Assembly: GCF_000170895.1 (NCBI RefSeq)
Contig: NZ_ABCS01000025.1
Span: 1 to 64,000, forward strand
Source of the DNA: Plesiocystis pacifica SIR-1
GTDB lineage: Bacteria; Myxococcota_A; Polyangia; Nannocystales; Nannocystaceae
Length of the DNA: 64,000 bases
Direction of reading: 5' to 3'
Shown: positions 23,160-31,715 of the stretch, one piece after another
How positions within the stretch are numbered: the first letter of the stretch is position 1
Layout: each line of letters begins with the position of its first letter
Made by a program: the position numbers and the translations under genes
The notes under the pieces: generated by a model
The model's database searches: none
Seen by the model: only the letters and a program-made list of their open reading frames with translations
What the model was told of the DNA's origin: nothing

Positions 23160-25601
23160 TCAGGCGGGGTCGGCCCCGAACTCCGAGGGGGCGTCGTCGA
23201 GCTCGAGGCGCAGCGTCCCGCCCTCGCGCAGCTGCTCCCAGGTCAACCACGGGCGCTCGAGCTCCTGCCCGTTCCAGCGCGCGGCGGCGACGTAGATCTG
23301 CCCGGGGCCGGCGTCCTCGGCGACGATGGCCAGGCGCCGCTCGGGGGCCTCGGCGTCGCCCATGTCGAGCTCGACGCGCTCGAAGATCGGCGCGGTGATC
23401 CAGTAGCCCTCGCCGCCGACGAGGGGGTAGAGGCCGATGGCGGACCACAGGTACCAGGCGCTCATGGTCCCGGCGTCGTCGTTGCCGGGCAGCCCCCCAG
23501 GGTCGAGGCCGTAGTGGTGCTCCCGGGCCCACGCGACCCAGCGCTGGGTCTCGGACGGGTCGCCCAGCTCGGTGAACAGGTAGGCGTCGTGGAGCGAGGG
23601 CTCGTTGGACTGCCAGTAGTAGGGGACGGGCATCAGCGCGCTGTACTCCGGGCCCTCGAGGAAGGTCTTGGAGTCCTCGAAGTAGGCGCTCAGGCGGGCC
23701 CGCGCGGCCGCTCGCCCGCCGAGCAGCTCGGCGAGGCCGGCGGTGTCGTGGGGGGCGGCCCACAGGTAGTGGAGGGCGGTCCCCTCGGAGTAGTAGTCCT
23801 CCCACACGAGGGGATCGAAGCCCTCGACCTCGAAGCTGCCGTCGGCCCGGCGCCCGATCAGGAACTCGAGCTCCGGCGACCACAGGTTGGTCCAGTTGCC
23901 GGCGCTGTCGCCAAACAAGGCGGCGTCCTCCGACAGGCCCATGGCCTCGGCCCAGCGCCCGAGGGCGTAGTCGGCGTGGGCGAATTCCAGGGTGCGCGAG
24001 GCCGCGGCTCCGTGCTCGTCGCTGGGCACCCAGCCGAGGGTTCGGTAGCCCTCGACGCCAGCTCGGCCGGCGTTGGGCCGGGGCTCGAGGGCGTGCAGGC
24101 GGGCCGCGGCGTAGCCGGCTTCGACGTCCCAGTCGACCACGTCTCGGAGGTAGGCGTCGGCGAGCACCAGGTCCGCGCTCGTGCCCACCATGCCGCCGGT
24201 GTAGCCGATGCCCAGGGGCCACTTGGGCAGGTCGCCGCCCTGCTCGGCCATCCACACCAGAGACTCGAGCATGTCCGCGTGGCGGTCGCGCTGGATCAGG
24301 TTGAACAGCGGGTGGACGGTGCGGTAGGTGTCCCACAGCGAAAAGTCGCTGTAGTAGGTGCGCGCGCCGGCGTCGTGGACCTGGCCGTCGAAGCCGCGGT
24401 ACTGCCCGCTGGCCTCGGTGAACACCGTGGGCGTCAACAAGGTGCGGTACAGGGCCGAGTAGAACAGCCGCCGCTGCTCGTCGCTGCCCCCGAGCACGCG
24501 GATGCGCTCGAGCTCGGTCTGCCAGGTCGCGGTCGCGGCCGCGCGCGTGGCCCCGAAGTCGGCCCCGTCGAGCTCGGCGAGGTTGGCCTCGGCCTCGGCC
24601 ATGGACACGTAGGAGATCGCCAGGTCGAGGTCGACGACGGGCGAGTTGGCGGGGTCGTCGGGGTCGGTCCCGCTGAGGTCGACCGTCAGCCACGCGCCGA
24701 TCTCGGCCCCGCTCATGCTCGTCGCGCCGTCGACGAGCTCGCCCTCGTCGGTCCACGCGCCCACGCCGGCGAGGGGCTTGGAGATGCGCGCGGCGAAGTA
24801 GGTGGGCAGGCCGCCAAAGCGCTTGGAGTAGCTGCCCTGGACCGTGCTCATCCCGCGGACGATCCCGGCCTCGAGGTCGACCTCGATCTGGCTCGCCGAG
24901 GACAGGGCGCCGCCGGGGTTGTAGGCGAGGTTGATGACCAGCGTGGCCTCGGGCGTGGGCGCGTCGAAGGTGTAGCGGTGACGGGCGGCCCGCATGCCCG
25001 TGGTCAGCTCGGCGCGGACGCCCGCCTCGATCAAGGTCGCGGCGTAGTAGCCCGGGAGCGCGGCCTCGTCCGCGTGGTCGAAGAGCGAGCGCGCGCCGCC
25101 CACGGCCGCCGCCTCGGGGCTCATGCCCACGGCCGGCGTGACCTGGACGGCGCCGTAGTCCGGCACGCCCATGCCGTTGAGGCGCGAGTGGGAAAAGCCC
25201 CACAGGTGGGTCTGCTCGGCGTGGTAGCCCGTGCAATTGAGGAAGCCCAGCTGCACCGGGCCGATGCCCGTGTCGGGGCCGGCCTTGACCATGCCAAAGG
25301 GCAGGGCGGGCCCGGGGTTCATGCTGCCGACGGTGTAGCCCGCGCCGCCGCTGCCGATGCGCGGATCGACGAGCTCGGTCAGGGCCTCCTCGGGCCAGGG
25401 GTAGGGATCGAAGCCCTCTTCGCCGGGGAGGTCGGGCGGAAGGTCGGGCTCCCCAGCGTGGGTCTCGTCTTCGTCGCTGCCCTGGGCCGCCTCGTCCGCG
25501 CCGTCCTCGTTGGCGTCCTCGGATCCCGCCCCCGAGCCGCAGCCGAGGAGGCTCAGAGTGCCGACCAAGAGCGACAGTGGAGCGCAGGTTCGCAGGTCCA
25601 T
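23160..25601 (-). CDS. GH92 family alpha-mannosidase, lipoprotein
   Basis: 813 residues. The ATG at 25601 begins a lipoprotein signal (LLGC lipobox, Cys20) followed by an acidic stalk. The enzyme shows family GH92 hallmarks: MNPGPALPFGMVKAGPDT near the N-terminus, GFSHSRLNGMGVPDYG, and GNDDAGTMSAWYLWSAIGLY near the C-terminus holding catalytic-site residues. GH92 enzymes are calcium-dependent exo-alpha-mannosidases (mostly 1,2-linkages) acting on N-glycans or fungal/yeast mannan. A surface-anchored copy fits a predatory lifestyle attacking eukaryotic glycans, which is inference. TAGCGT stands 8 nt before the ATG. Confidence 0.92.
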   Translation of the reverse strand: MDLRTCAPLSLLVGTLSLLGCGSGAGSEDANEDGADEAAQGSDEDETHAGEPDLPPDLPGEEGFDPYPWPEEALTELVDPRIGSGGAGYTVGSMNPGPALPFGMVKAGPDTGIGPVQLGFLNCTGYHAEQTHLWGFSHSRLNGMGVPDYGAVQVTPAVGMSPEAAAVGGARSLFDHADEAALPGYYAATLIEAGVRAELTTGMRAARHRYTFDAPTPEATLVINLAYNPGGALSSASQIEVDLEAGIVRGMSTVQGSYSKRFGGLPTYFAARISKPLAGVGAWTDEGELVDGATSMSGAEIGAWLTVDLSGTDPDDPANSPVVDLDLAISYVSMAEAEANLAELDGADFGATRAAATATWQTELERIRVLGGSDEQRRLFYSALYRTLLTPTVFTEASGQYRGFDGQVHDAGARTYYSDFSLWDTYRTVHPLFNLIQRDRHADMLESLVWMAEQGGDLPKWPLGIGYTGGMVGTSADLVLADAYLRDVVDWDVEAGYAAARLHALEPRPNAGRAGVEGYRTLGWVPSDEHGAAASRTLEFAHADYALGRWAEAMGLSEDAALFGDSAGNWTNLWSPELEFLIGRRADGSFEVEGFDPLVWEDYYSEGTALHYLWAAPHDTAGLAELLGGRAAARARLSAYFEDSKTFLEGPEYSALMPVPYYWQSNEPSLHDAYLFTELGDPSETQRWVAWAREHHYGLDPGGLPGNDDAGTMSAWYLWSAIGLYPLVGGEGYWITAPIFERVELDMGDAEAPERRLAIVAEDAGPGQIYVAAARWNGQELERPWLTWEQLREGGTLRLELDDAPSEFGADPA

Positions 25602-25609
25602 GGCCACCG

Positions 25610-25615
25610 ACGCTA
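25610..25615 (-). promoter_or_regulatory. -10-like element TAGCGT, 8 nt before GH92 ATG
   Basis: Minus-strand TAGCGT followed by 8 nt and the start codon; fits the near-leaderless pattern seen across this window. Confidence 0.45.
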
Positions 25616-25722
25616 GCACCGCGAAGCGCGGATCAACACCCGATCGAAGGGGAGCCGCGCGCGCCCCCGGGCGCGATTGTGTGGCCTCGCAGAGGGCCCT
25701 AGCGTCTGCTATACGGCGTTTC

Positions 25723-26781
25723 GTGGAGCTCTCCCCCGAACCGACGGCGTTCACGCGCCACACCGGCGCCCGCGTCCCGCTGATCTGCGGCGCGATGTAC
25801 CCGTGCTCGAACCCCGAGCTGATCGCGGCCGTGTCGGCGGCCGGGGGCATCGGCGTGGTCCAGCCGCTGTCGATGATCTACGTCCACAACCGCGACCTGC
25901 GCGAGGGCCTGCGCGAGATCAAGAAGCTCGCGGGGGACAAGCCCCTGGGCTTCAACGCCATCGTCGAGCAGTCCGTGAAGGCCTACGAGGACCGGATGCG
26001 CAAGTGGATCGACGTGGCCCTCGAGGAGGGGGTGCGCTTTTTCGTGACGGCCCTGGGCAACCCGCGCTGGGTGGTCGACAAGGTCCACGCCGTCGGCGGG
26101 GTGGTCTACCACGACGTCACCGAGCGCAAGTGGGCGCTCAAGGCCCTCGACGGCGGCGTCGACGGGCTGATCTGCGTCAACCGTCGGGCCGGCGGGCACG
26201 CGGGCAACCACGACCCGCGGCGCTTGCTCGACGACATGGGCGATCTGGGCGTGCCGCTGGTCTGCGCCGGCGGCATCGGGGACGCGGCCGGCTTTGTCGA
26301 CGCCATGGGCATGGGCTACGCCGCCTGCCAGCTGGGCACGCGCTTCATCGCGACCAAGGAGTGCCGCGCCCACGACGACTACAAGCGGGCCATCGTGCGG
26401 GCCAAGGCCGAGGACATCGTGCTCACCGTGCGCATCTCGGGCGTGCCCGTGGCGGTGATCGAGACGGACTACGTGCGCGCCGTGGGCACCGAGGCCGGGC
26501 CCATCGCCCGCCGGCTGCTCCAGCACCGCAAGGCCAAGCACTGGATGCGCACCTTCTACTCGCTGCGCTCGATGTTCCAGCTCAAGAACGCCTCGCTCGA
26601 GGGCACGAACTACAAGGACTACTTCCAGGCCGGGCGCAGCGTCGACGGGATCGGGGCGGTCGAGGGCGCCGGGGAGATCGTCGAGCGCTTCGAGGCCGCG
26701 CTGATCGAGGCGCAGACCAAGGCGCCCACCGGGGTGGTCCCGGTGGTCGACGAGGCGGTCGACGAGGCGGTCGCCGAGTAG
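25723..26781 (+). CDS. Nitronate monooxygenase / 2-nitropropane dioxygenase family protein
   Basis: 352 residues from a GTG start. FMN-binding TIM-barrel family: the N-terminal motif RVPLICGAMYPCSNPELIAA, the central RRAGGHAGNHDPR (the family His lies here) and GGIGDAAGFVDAMGMGYAACQLGTRF (phosphate-binding loop) are all present. Members oxidise nitronates, or serve as enoyl reductases in some lineages. The GTG was chosen because conserved sequence begins within about 15 residues and the next ATG (25798) would cut it. TATACG lies 7 nt before the GTG, an imperfect -10. Convergent with the amidase gene, 1 nt apart. Confidence 0.88.
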   Translation: MELSPEPTAFTRHTGARVPLICGAMYPCSNPELIAAVSAAGGIGVVQPLSMIYVHNRDLREGLREIKKLAGDKPLGFNAIVEQSVKAYEDRMRKWIDVALEEGVRFFVTALGNPRWVVDKVHAVGGVVYHDVTERKWALKALDGGVDGLICVNRRAGGHAGNHDPRRLLDDMGDLGVPLVCAGGIGDAAGFVDAMGMGYAACQLGTRFIATKECRAHDDYKRAIVRAKAEDIVLTVRISGVPVAVIETDYVRAVGTEAGPIARRLLQHRKAKHWMRTFYSLRSMFQLKNASLEGTNYKDYFQAGRSVDGIGAVEGAGEIVERFEAALIEAQTKAPTGVVPVVDEAVDEAVAE

Positions 26782-26782
26782 C

Positions 26783-28321
26783 TCACAGGTTCGGCTGGCG
26801 GGCGGCCCAGGGGCGCGCCTGCTCGAACTGCCGGGCCAGGCGGAGCAGCAGCTTCTCCTGGCCCATGGGCGCGGCCCACTGGGTGCCGATCGGGAGCCCG
26901 GCGGCGCCGTCGTCTGGGGTGGCGTCGCCGGTCCACCACAGCGGCAAGCTGATCGCGGGCTGGCCGGTGATGTTGAACAGCTGGGTGTTGGGGTTGGGCG
27001 CGAGGGCCTCGCTGCCCATGGTCTCGAGCACCTTCATGAGCGCGGCGCGGACCGGCACGGCGGTGAGCAGGCGGACGCCCGCGAGCTCGGCCGCGCTGCG
27101 CTGGAGCTCGCCGACGCGGACCGGCGGGCGCGCGAGGGTGGGGGTCAAGAGCACGTCGTAGTCCTCGAAGAAGGTCGCGACGCGGCGGGACTCGTCCTCG
27201 AGGCGGGAGCGGAGCTCGAGGAACTCGCCGGCGCTGATCGCCTCGCCGATGGCCCGCAACAGCCAGGTCGCGCCCTCGAGCTCGGCGTACTGGACCTTGC
27301 GTCCAAAGCTGCGCTCGGCCACGCGGACGGCCGCCGCGATGCCCACGGAGACCGTGCTGAAGTAGGCCCGGGTCAGCAGCTCGGCGTCGTAGCTGGGGCG
27401 GGCCTCGACGACCTCGTGGCCGAGGGATTCGGCGAGCTTGGCCGCTTCTTCGATGGCGCGGGCGCACTCCGGCGCGGTCGGGTCGGGCGGGCCCATGAGC
27501 GCGTCGGTGGTGAAGGCGATGCGCAGCTTGCCGCCAGAGCGCTGCCCGCGACCTTCGGGGGGCCGGTCGAGCGCGGCGGCGAAGGGCTCGGCGGGAGGCG
27601 GCGCGGTGTAGGCATCGCCGAGCGCCGGGCCGTGGACGCAGTCGAGCATCGCCGCGCAGTCGCGGACGCTGCGGGTCAGCACGTGCTCGACGACGAACTC
27701 GCCCCAGCGCCCGTAGGCCGGGGCCAGGGGCGTGCGTCCGCGGCTGGGCTTGAGCCCGACGAGGCCGCAGCAGCTCGCGGGGATGCGGATCGACCCGCCC
27801 CCGTCGCCGCCGTGGGCCATGGGCACCATGCGCGCGGCGACGGCCGCCCCCGAGCCGCCGGAGCTGCCCCCAGGGGTGTGGTTGGGGTCCCAGGGGTTGC
27901 GCGTGGGCCCGTGCAGCTCGGGCTCGGTGACGCCCATGATCCCGAACTCGGGGGAGTTGGTGCGGCCGCAGATGACCAGCCCCGCCCGCTTGAAGCGGCG
28001 CACGAGCGCGCTGTCGTGGTCCGGGCGAAAGTCGCGGTAGAGGCGGGAGGCGTTGGTCGCCGGCTGGCCCGCGTCGTAGGCCTTGAGGTCCTTGAGCAGG
28101 AAGGGGACGCCGCGAAAGGGGCCGTCGGGCAGCTCGGGGTCCTCGGCCCGCGCCCGGCCGACCTCGTCCATGCGGTGGACGACGGCGTTGAGCCCGGGGT
28201 TGCGGGTGTTCATGCGCTCGATCGCCGCGTCGACGAGCTCGCGGGGGGAGAGCTCGCCGCCGCGCACGAGCTCGGCGAGGCCCGTCGCGTCGTAGTCGTC
28301 GTATTCGGGGAAGCTGGGCAC
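26783..28321 (-). CDS. Amidase signature family hydrolase
   Basis: 512 residues with the Ser-cisSer-Lys triad visible: Lys77 (FLLKDLKAYDAG), Ser153 in PGGSSGGSGAAVAA, and nucleophile Ser177 in GGGSIRIPASCCGLVGLKP. Length is usual for the family, which includes GatA-like and fatty-acid-amide-hydrolase-like enzymes. No gatB/gatC genes are adjacent, so a stand-alone amide hydrolase is more likely than a tRNA amidotransferase subunit. Start is GTG (28319-28321). The stop nearly abuts the convergent nitronate monooxygenase stop. Confidence 0.9.
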   Translation of the reverse strand: MPSFPEYDDYDATGLAELVRGGELSPRELVDAAIERMNTRNPGLNAVVHRMDEVGRARAEDPELPDGPFRGVPFLLKDLKAYDAGQPATNASRLYRDFRPDHDSALVRRFKRAGLVICGRTNSPEFGIMGVTEPELHGPTRNPWDPNHTPGGSSGGSGAAVAARMVPMAHGGDGGGSIRIPASCCGLVGLKPSRGRTPLAPAYGRWGEFVVEHVLTRSVRDCAAMLDCVHGPALGDAYTAPPPAEPFAAALDRPPEGRGQRSGGKLRIAFTTDALMGPPDPTAPECARAIEEAAKLAESLGHEVVEARPSYDAELLTRAYFSTVSVGIAAAVRVAERSFGRKVQYAELEGATWLLRAIGEAISAGEFLELRSRLEDESRRVATFFEDYDVLLTPTLARPPVRVGELQRSAAELAGVRLLTAVPVRAALMKVLETMGSEALAPNPNTQLFNITGQPAISLPLWWTGDATPDDGAAGLPIGTQWAAPMGQEKLLLRLARQFEQARPWAARQPNL

Positions 28322-28390
28322 GCCCGGTTGTATCGCACGCCCCGAGCCGACGGGACCCGAGCCCGCCGTGTCTGGCCGTGGCCGGCCGCG

Positions 28391-28750
28391 TCAGGCGTGG
28401 TGGGCCTGCAGCCAGGCCCGGGCCTCGGCCTCGGTGGCGAAGAACTGGGTGTTGTTGGCCATCCCCAGCAGGGTCACGAGGACCCGCAGGACCATGCGGT
28501 TGATGTTGGTGATCCCGTAGATCGCCGCGCGGTCCCAGGTCAGGCCTTCGGCGACCTCGCGGGTGGCCCGGCGGGTCTCGAGGCTCAGCGCGACCGTCAT
28601 GCGGGTGTAGTCCAGGAGCACCAGGCGGGGTCGGACGTCGCTCAGCATCTCGATCATCTGGAGCCCGAGGCTGCGCGCCTCCTCGGGCTTGACCAGACCT
28701 TCGACGGCGACCACGAGCAGGTCGTCGTGCCATTGCATGCTGTGCTTCAT
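28391..28750 (-). CDS. SpoIIAA/STAS-like single-domain protein
   Basis: 119 residues. The pattern of alternating strands and helices (DLLVVAVEGLVKPEEARSLG, then RPRLVLLDYTRM) is that of SpoIIAA-like/STAS-like proteins found in multiple copies in myxobacteria. No canonical anti-sigma partner or phosphorylatable Asp-Ser motif is obvious, so a regulatory partner-switching role is inference. ATG at 28750; an alternative ATG lies four codons downstream. A good -10 (TACAAT) sits 12 nt upstream. It may belong to the same broad family as the tandem pair at 54.5-55.6 kb. Confidence 0.65.
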   Translation of the reverse strand: MKHSMQWHDDLLVVAVEGLVKPEEARSLGLQMIEMLSDVRPRLVLLDYTRMTVALSLETRRATREVAEGLTWDRAAIYGITNINRMVLRVLVTLLGMANNTQFFATEAEARAWLQAHHA

Positions 28751-28762
28751 GGTCGGCGCCTC

Positions 28763-28768
28763 ATTGTA
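28763..28768 (-). promoter_or_regulatory. -10-like element TACAAT, 12 nt before STAS-like ATG
   Basis: Close match to the sigma-70-type -10 consensus on the minus strand; the spacing implies a 5' leader of only a few nucleotides. Confidence 0.5.
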
Positions 28769-28818
28769 GGGACATCGACAAGCGCAGCGTGCGCGAGCGC
28801 TGTGCGTTTCGCAGCTGC

Positions 28819-28824
28819 TAAGCT
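28819..28824 (+). promoter_or_regulatory. -10-like element TAAGCT, 11 nt before cyclo-ligase ATG
   Basis: TAAGCT followed by 11 nt and the ATG at 28836; together with 28763-28768 it forms a compact divergent promoter region. Confidence 0.45.
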
Positions 28825-28835
28825 CGCGCCCGCGC

Positions 28836-29480
28836 ATGACCGACGTGTCCGAGCTCAAGATAGCCCTTCGCCAGCGCGTCCTCGCGCGCCGCAAGCAGCT
28901 GCGCCGCGCCGAGCCCGAGGTGCTCGCGTCAGCCTCGGCGCGGCTCGTCGCCCAGGTCCTCGCCGACGCGCGCTGGCGAGCGGCCCGGGGCGTCGCCGCC
29001 TTCGTCGGTGTGCGCGGTGAGCCCGACACCTGGGCGCTCCTCGAGCAGACCCTGAGCGCGGGCAAGGGCCTGTGGCTGCCCCGCGTCGACGGGCCGCGCA
29101 TGGTGTTCTGGGAGCTGCGCGAACCCGCCGATCTCGAGGCCCTCGAGCGGCGCAAGATGGGCCTGCGCGAGCCGGCCGAGCGCGGGCGGAGCAGCCCCGC
29201 GCCGGGACCCGCCGAGGGCGTCGATCTGATCTTGGTCCCCGGCCTGGCCTTCTCGCCCGGGGGCCTGCGCCTGGGTTTTGGGGCGGGGCACTACGACCGC
29301 GCCTTCGGCAGCCGATGGCCCGCCGCGCGCTGGGCCGAGGCCGGCCGCGAGGGCGCGCGCGCCCTCGCCATGGGCACCTGCCTGGAAGAGTTCATCGTCG
29401 ACGACCTGCCCGCGGAGGCCCACGACCTGCCCATGGACGCGCTGGTCAGCGAGGCCGGCGTTCGCGAGTGCCCACGCTGA
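28836..29480 (+). CDS. 5-formyltetrahydrofolate cyclo-ligase
   Basis: 214 residues. ATP-dependent conversion of 5-formyl-THF to 5,10-methenyl-THF in cytosolic folate recycling. The C-terminal family signature LVPGLAFSPGGLRLGFGAGH followed by YDR is clear (nucleotide/folate pocket), as is the basic N-terminal helix with RQRVLARRKQLR. Length is normal (180-220). It is divergent from the STAS-like gene and convergent, 6 nt apart, with the CoA ligase. The usual proteobacterial neighbour, 6S RNA, cannot fit in the 85-nt upstream gap. Confidence 0.92.
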   Translation: MTDVSELKIALRQRVLARRKQLRRAEPEVLASASARLVAQVLADARWRAARGVAAFVGVRGEPDTWALLEQTLSAGKGLWLPRVDGPRMVFWELREPADLEALERRKMGLREPAERGRSSPAPGPAEGVDLILVPGLAFSPGGLRLGFGAGHYDRAFGSRWPAARWAEAGREGARALAMGTCLEEFIVDDLPAEAHDLPMDALVSEAGVRECPR

Positions 29481-29486
29481 CGCGGG

Positions 29487-31145
29487 TCAGTCTTTCGCGA
29501 GCTCGCGCAGGGCCGCCCGGCGGATCTTCCCGGTCTCCGTGCGCGGCAGATCGTCGACGAACTCGATGCGCCGCGGCGCCTTGAAGGCCGCGATCTGCCC
29601 GCGGCAGTGCTCGATGATGGCCTCGGCGAGGGCGGCCTCGCTGGCCTCGTCGTCGAGCTGGGCGCGGTGGTCGTCGTGGACCTCGACGAAGGCCATGGTC
29701 TTCTCGAGCCCGGCGTCGTCGCGGTAGCCGACGACCCCAGACTCGCGCACGGCGGGGTGGCCGATCAGCGCGTTCTCGACCTCGACCGGGGACACGTAGA
29801 CCCCCGAGCACTTGAGCATGTCGTCGCCGCGGCCGCAGTACCAAAAGTAGCCGTCGGCATCGAGCATGAACTTGTCGCCGCCGACGACCGCGTCGCCCTG
29901 AAAGGTCGCCCGCGACTTGTCGCGCATGCGCCAGTAGCACAGCCCCGCGGACGGCCCCTTGATGACCAGGGTCCCGATCTCGCCGGTGCCCTCGATGACC
30001 TTGCCCGCGTCGTCGCGCAGCTCATAGTCGTAGCCCTCGACGATCTTGCCCAGGCTGCCCTCCTTGACGTCCCCGGGGCGGTTGGTGATGTAGACGTGGA
30101 ACATCTCGGCGGAGCCGATGCCGTCGTAGATCTCGGCGCCGAAGCGGTCTCGCCACGAGCGGTAGACCCGGGCCGGGAGCGCCTCGCCGGCGGAGATGAG
30201 CGAGTGCAGCTTGTCGAGCTTCTTGCCCTCGGCCGCGCCCTCTTCGGCGGCGGCGACCATCTTGGCGATGGTCGTCGGCACGGTCACGAACTGCGTGGCC
30301 TCGTAGCGCGCGAGCAGCTCGAAGTAGTCGGCGGGCTTGACCCGGTGGGGCAAGAGCACGCAGCTGCCGCCCACGCTCAGGGGGAACAGCATGTTGCTGG
30401 CCAGGGCGTAGCCGAAGAACAGCTTGGGCGCCGCGAGGGTGCGGTCGTCCCGGGTCAGCTTCAGGGTCCGCTGGGCGTAGGCGATGGTGTTCCACACGAA
30501 GTCGTGGTGCATGTGGACCACGCACTTGGGGTTGCCCGTGGACCCGCTCGAGCTGAGCCAGGTCGAGAAGTCGTCGCGGTAGGTCGGCTCGGTCTGGGCC
30601 TCGCCGGGGAGCTCGCGCAGGGCCTTGGCCAGGTCGACGGTGCCCGCGGGCACGCTCCACTGCTGCCCCGCCGAGCGGTCGTGGACGATGAAGTGCTTGG
30701 TGTGGCGGCCCTCGGCCCTGCGCGCCTCGTCGACGGCGGGCCAGATGCTCGCGTCGACGATCACCGCCTTGGGCCGGGCGTACTCGAGGTAGTAGGCGTA
30801 GTCCTTGGCCTTGAGCCAGGCGTTCGCGGGCACGGCCACGCAGCCCGCGCGGAGGATGCCGAAGTAGGCCGCGACCCAGGCCGGGGTGTCCGGCATCAGG
30901 ATCAGCACGCGGTCCTCGATGCCCAGGCCGAGCTCGCGCAGGAGGTTGGTCACCCGGCAGCTGTCGGCGACGAGCTCGGCGTAGCTGAGGGTCCGGCCGG
31001 GGTCGGCCGCGAGCGCGGGGTCGCCGTGGTAGTGGATGGCCGCCTTGTCTCCGAGGCCCTCGTCGAGGCGGGCGTCGAGGAAGAACTGGACCATGTTGAG
31101 GCGATCGGGGATCACGATCTCCGCGGCGGGCTCGCTCGTCGACAT
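29487..31145 (-). CDS. Benzoate-CoA ligase-family AMP-dependent synthetase
   Basis: 552 residues, ANL superfamily. Motifs: P-loop-like SSSGSTGNPKCVVHMHHD, the A5-type YDGIGSAEMFHVYITN (GSAEM is typical of the benzoate-CoA ligase family), WYCGRGDDMLKCSGVYVSP, and the C-terminal catalytic lysine in RTETGKIRR. It would activate an aromatic or related carboxylate to its acyl-CoA via an acyl-AMP. The exact acid is not deducible. The second ATG (31145) was chosen over one 21 nt upstream because TACACT lies 7 nt before it. The PKS cluster is 12 kb away and a link is speculative. Confidence 0.87.
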   Translation of the reverse strand: MSTSEPAAEIVIPDRLNMVQFFLDARLDEGLGDKAAIHYHGDPALAADPGRTLSYAELVADSCRVTNLLRELGLGIEDRVLILMPDTPAWVAAYFGILRAGCVAVPANAWLKAKDYAYYLEYARPKAVIVDASIWPAVDEARRAEGRHTKHFIVHDRSAGQQWSVPAGTVDLAKALRELPGEAQTEPTYRDDFSTWLSSSGSTGNPKCVVHMHHDFVWNTIAYAQRTLKLTRDDRTLAAPKLFFGYALASNMLFPLSVGGSCVLLPHRVKPADYFELLARYEATQFVTVPTTIAKMVAAAEEGAAEGKKLDKLHSLISAGEALPARVYRSWRDRFGAEIYDGIGSAEMFHVYITNRPGDVKEGSLGKIVEGYDYELRDDAGKVIEGTGEIGTLVIKGPSAGLCYWRMRDKSRATFQGDAVVGGDKFMLDADGYFWYCGRGDDMLKCSGVYVSPVEVENALIGHPAVRESGVVGYRDDAGLEKTMAFVEVHDDHRAQLDDEASEAALAEAIIEHCRGQIAAFKAPRRIEFVDDLPRTETGKIRRAALRELAKD

Positions 31146-31152
31146 GGCGCGG

Positions 31153-31158
31153 AGTGTA
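31153..31158 (-). promoter_or_regulatory. -10-like element TACACT, 7 nt before CoA-ligase ATG
   Basis: Minus-strand TACACT, then CCGCGCC, then ATG; supports the shorter start and a near-leaderless mRNA. Confidence 0.5.
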
Positions 31159-31196
31159 CACGCCACGACTCACGACGGGGCGGCGTCGACTCGCAG

Positions 31197-31202
31197 TAGA
31201 CT
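31197..31202 (+). promoter_or_regulatory. -10-like element TAGACT, 6 nt before ATG at 31209
   Basis: TAGACT, GGGCCC, ATG. No room exists for a Shine-Dalgarno between the predicted transcription start and the start codon. Confidence 0.5.
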
Positions 31203-31208
31203 GGGCCC

Positions 31209-31715
31209 ATGGCGACGGCTCGCTTCCCCACGCTCACCTTCGACCTGAGCGAGGACTGCTTCGTGGTCTGGCTGCGCTGGGTGGCGATGGAGAAGCCGCC
31301 CAGCCCGGACGATCCGCCGGGGCAGGGGACCCGGGTGGAGCTGCTGCTCAACCGCAACTCCGTGCTGGGCCCGACCATCGTCTACCGCCGCGAGCTCGAC
31401 GAGAACCCGGTTTACCTGCGGGCGAACACGGCTCGTTGCCGCGAGGTCGTGCGCGCCGCGGGGGCGAGGGAGGCCGGCGCGCTCGACATCCAGCTGGTCA
31501 TCCACGGCTCCGTCGCCAACGCCCCTTACGCCGCGCTCTACCACCTGCGCGACTACGCCGGGGAGGCCATCGACACCGCGCCCGTCAAGGCCACGCCGCT
31601 GCTGCAGCTGCAGCCCTCGACCCCGGGGGATCGCTGGCACGTCGCCGGGCAGGCGAATTTGCGGGTCCGCGTCGAAACCACCGGCGCTCCGGTGTATCTC
31701 AAGGTGCTGCGATGA
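31209..31715 (+). CDS. Hypothetical protein
   Basis: 168 residues, not recognised. No signal peptide or membrane segment; moderately charged with predicted alternating strands (TRVELLLNRN, GPTIVYRREL, ALDIQLVIHG, NLRVRVETTG), suggesting a compact beta-rich cytosolic domain. Its stop overlaps the ATG of the next gene (ATGA), so it is co-translated with a lipoprotein of unknown function. Strong codon periodicity (GC-rich third positions) and a promoter element right at the start support it being real. Confidence 0.7.
   Translation: MATARFPTLTFDLSEDCFVVWLRWVAMEKPPSPDDPPGQGTRVELLLNRNSVLGPTIVYRRELDENPVYLRANTARCREVVRAAGAREAGALDIQLVIHGSVANAPYAALYHLRDYAGEAIDTAPVKATPLLQLQPSTPGDRWHVAGQANLRVRVETTGAPVYLKVLR

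Noticed and set aside
26783..28321. GatA subunit of tRNA amidotransferase
   Set aside because: No gatB or gatC neighbours and the signature is equally typical of stand-alone amidases.
28751..28835. 6S RNA gene next to 5-formyl-THF cyclo-ligase, as in many proteobacteria
   Set aside because: The gap is only 85 nt, fully used by two divergent promoters; 6S RNA needs about 180 nt.
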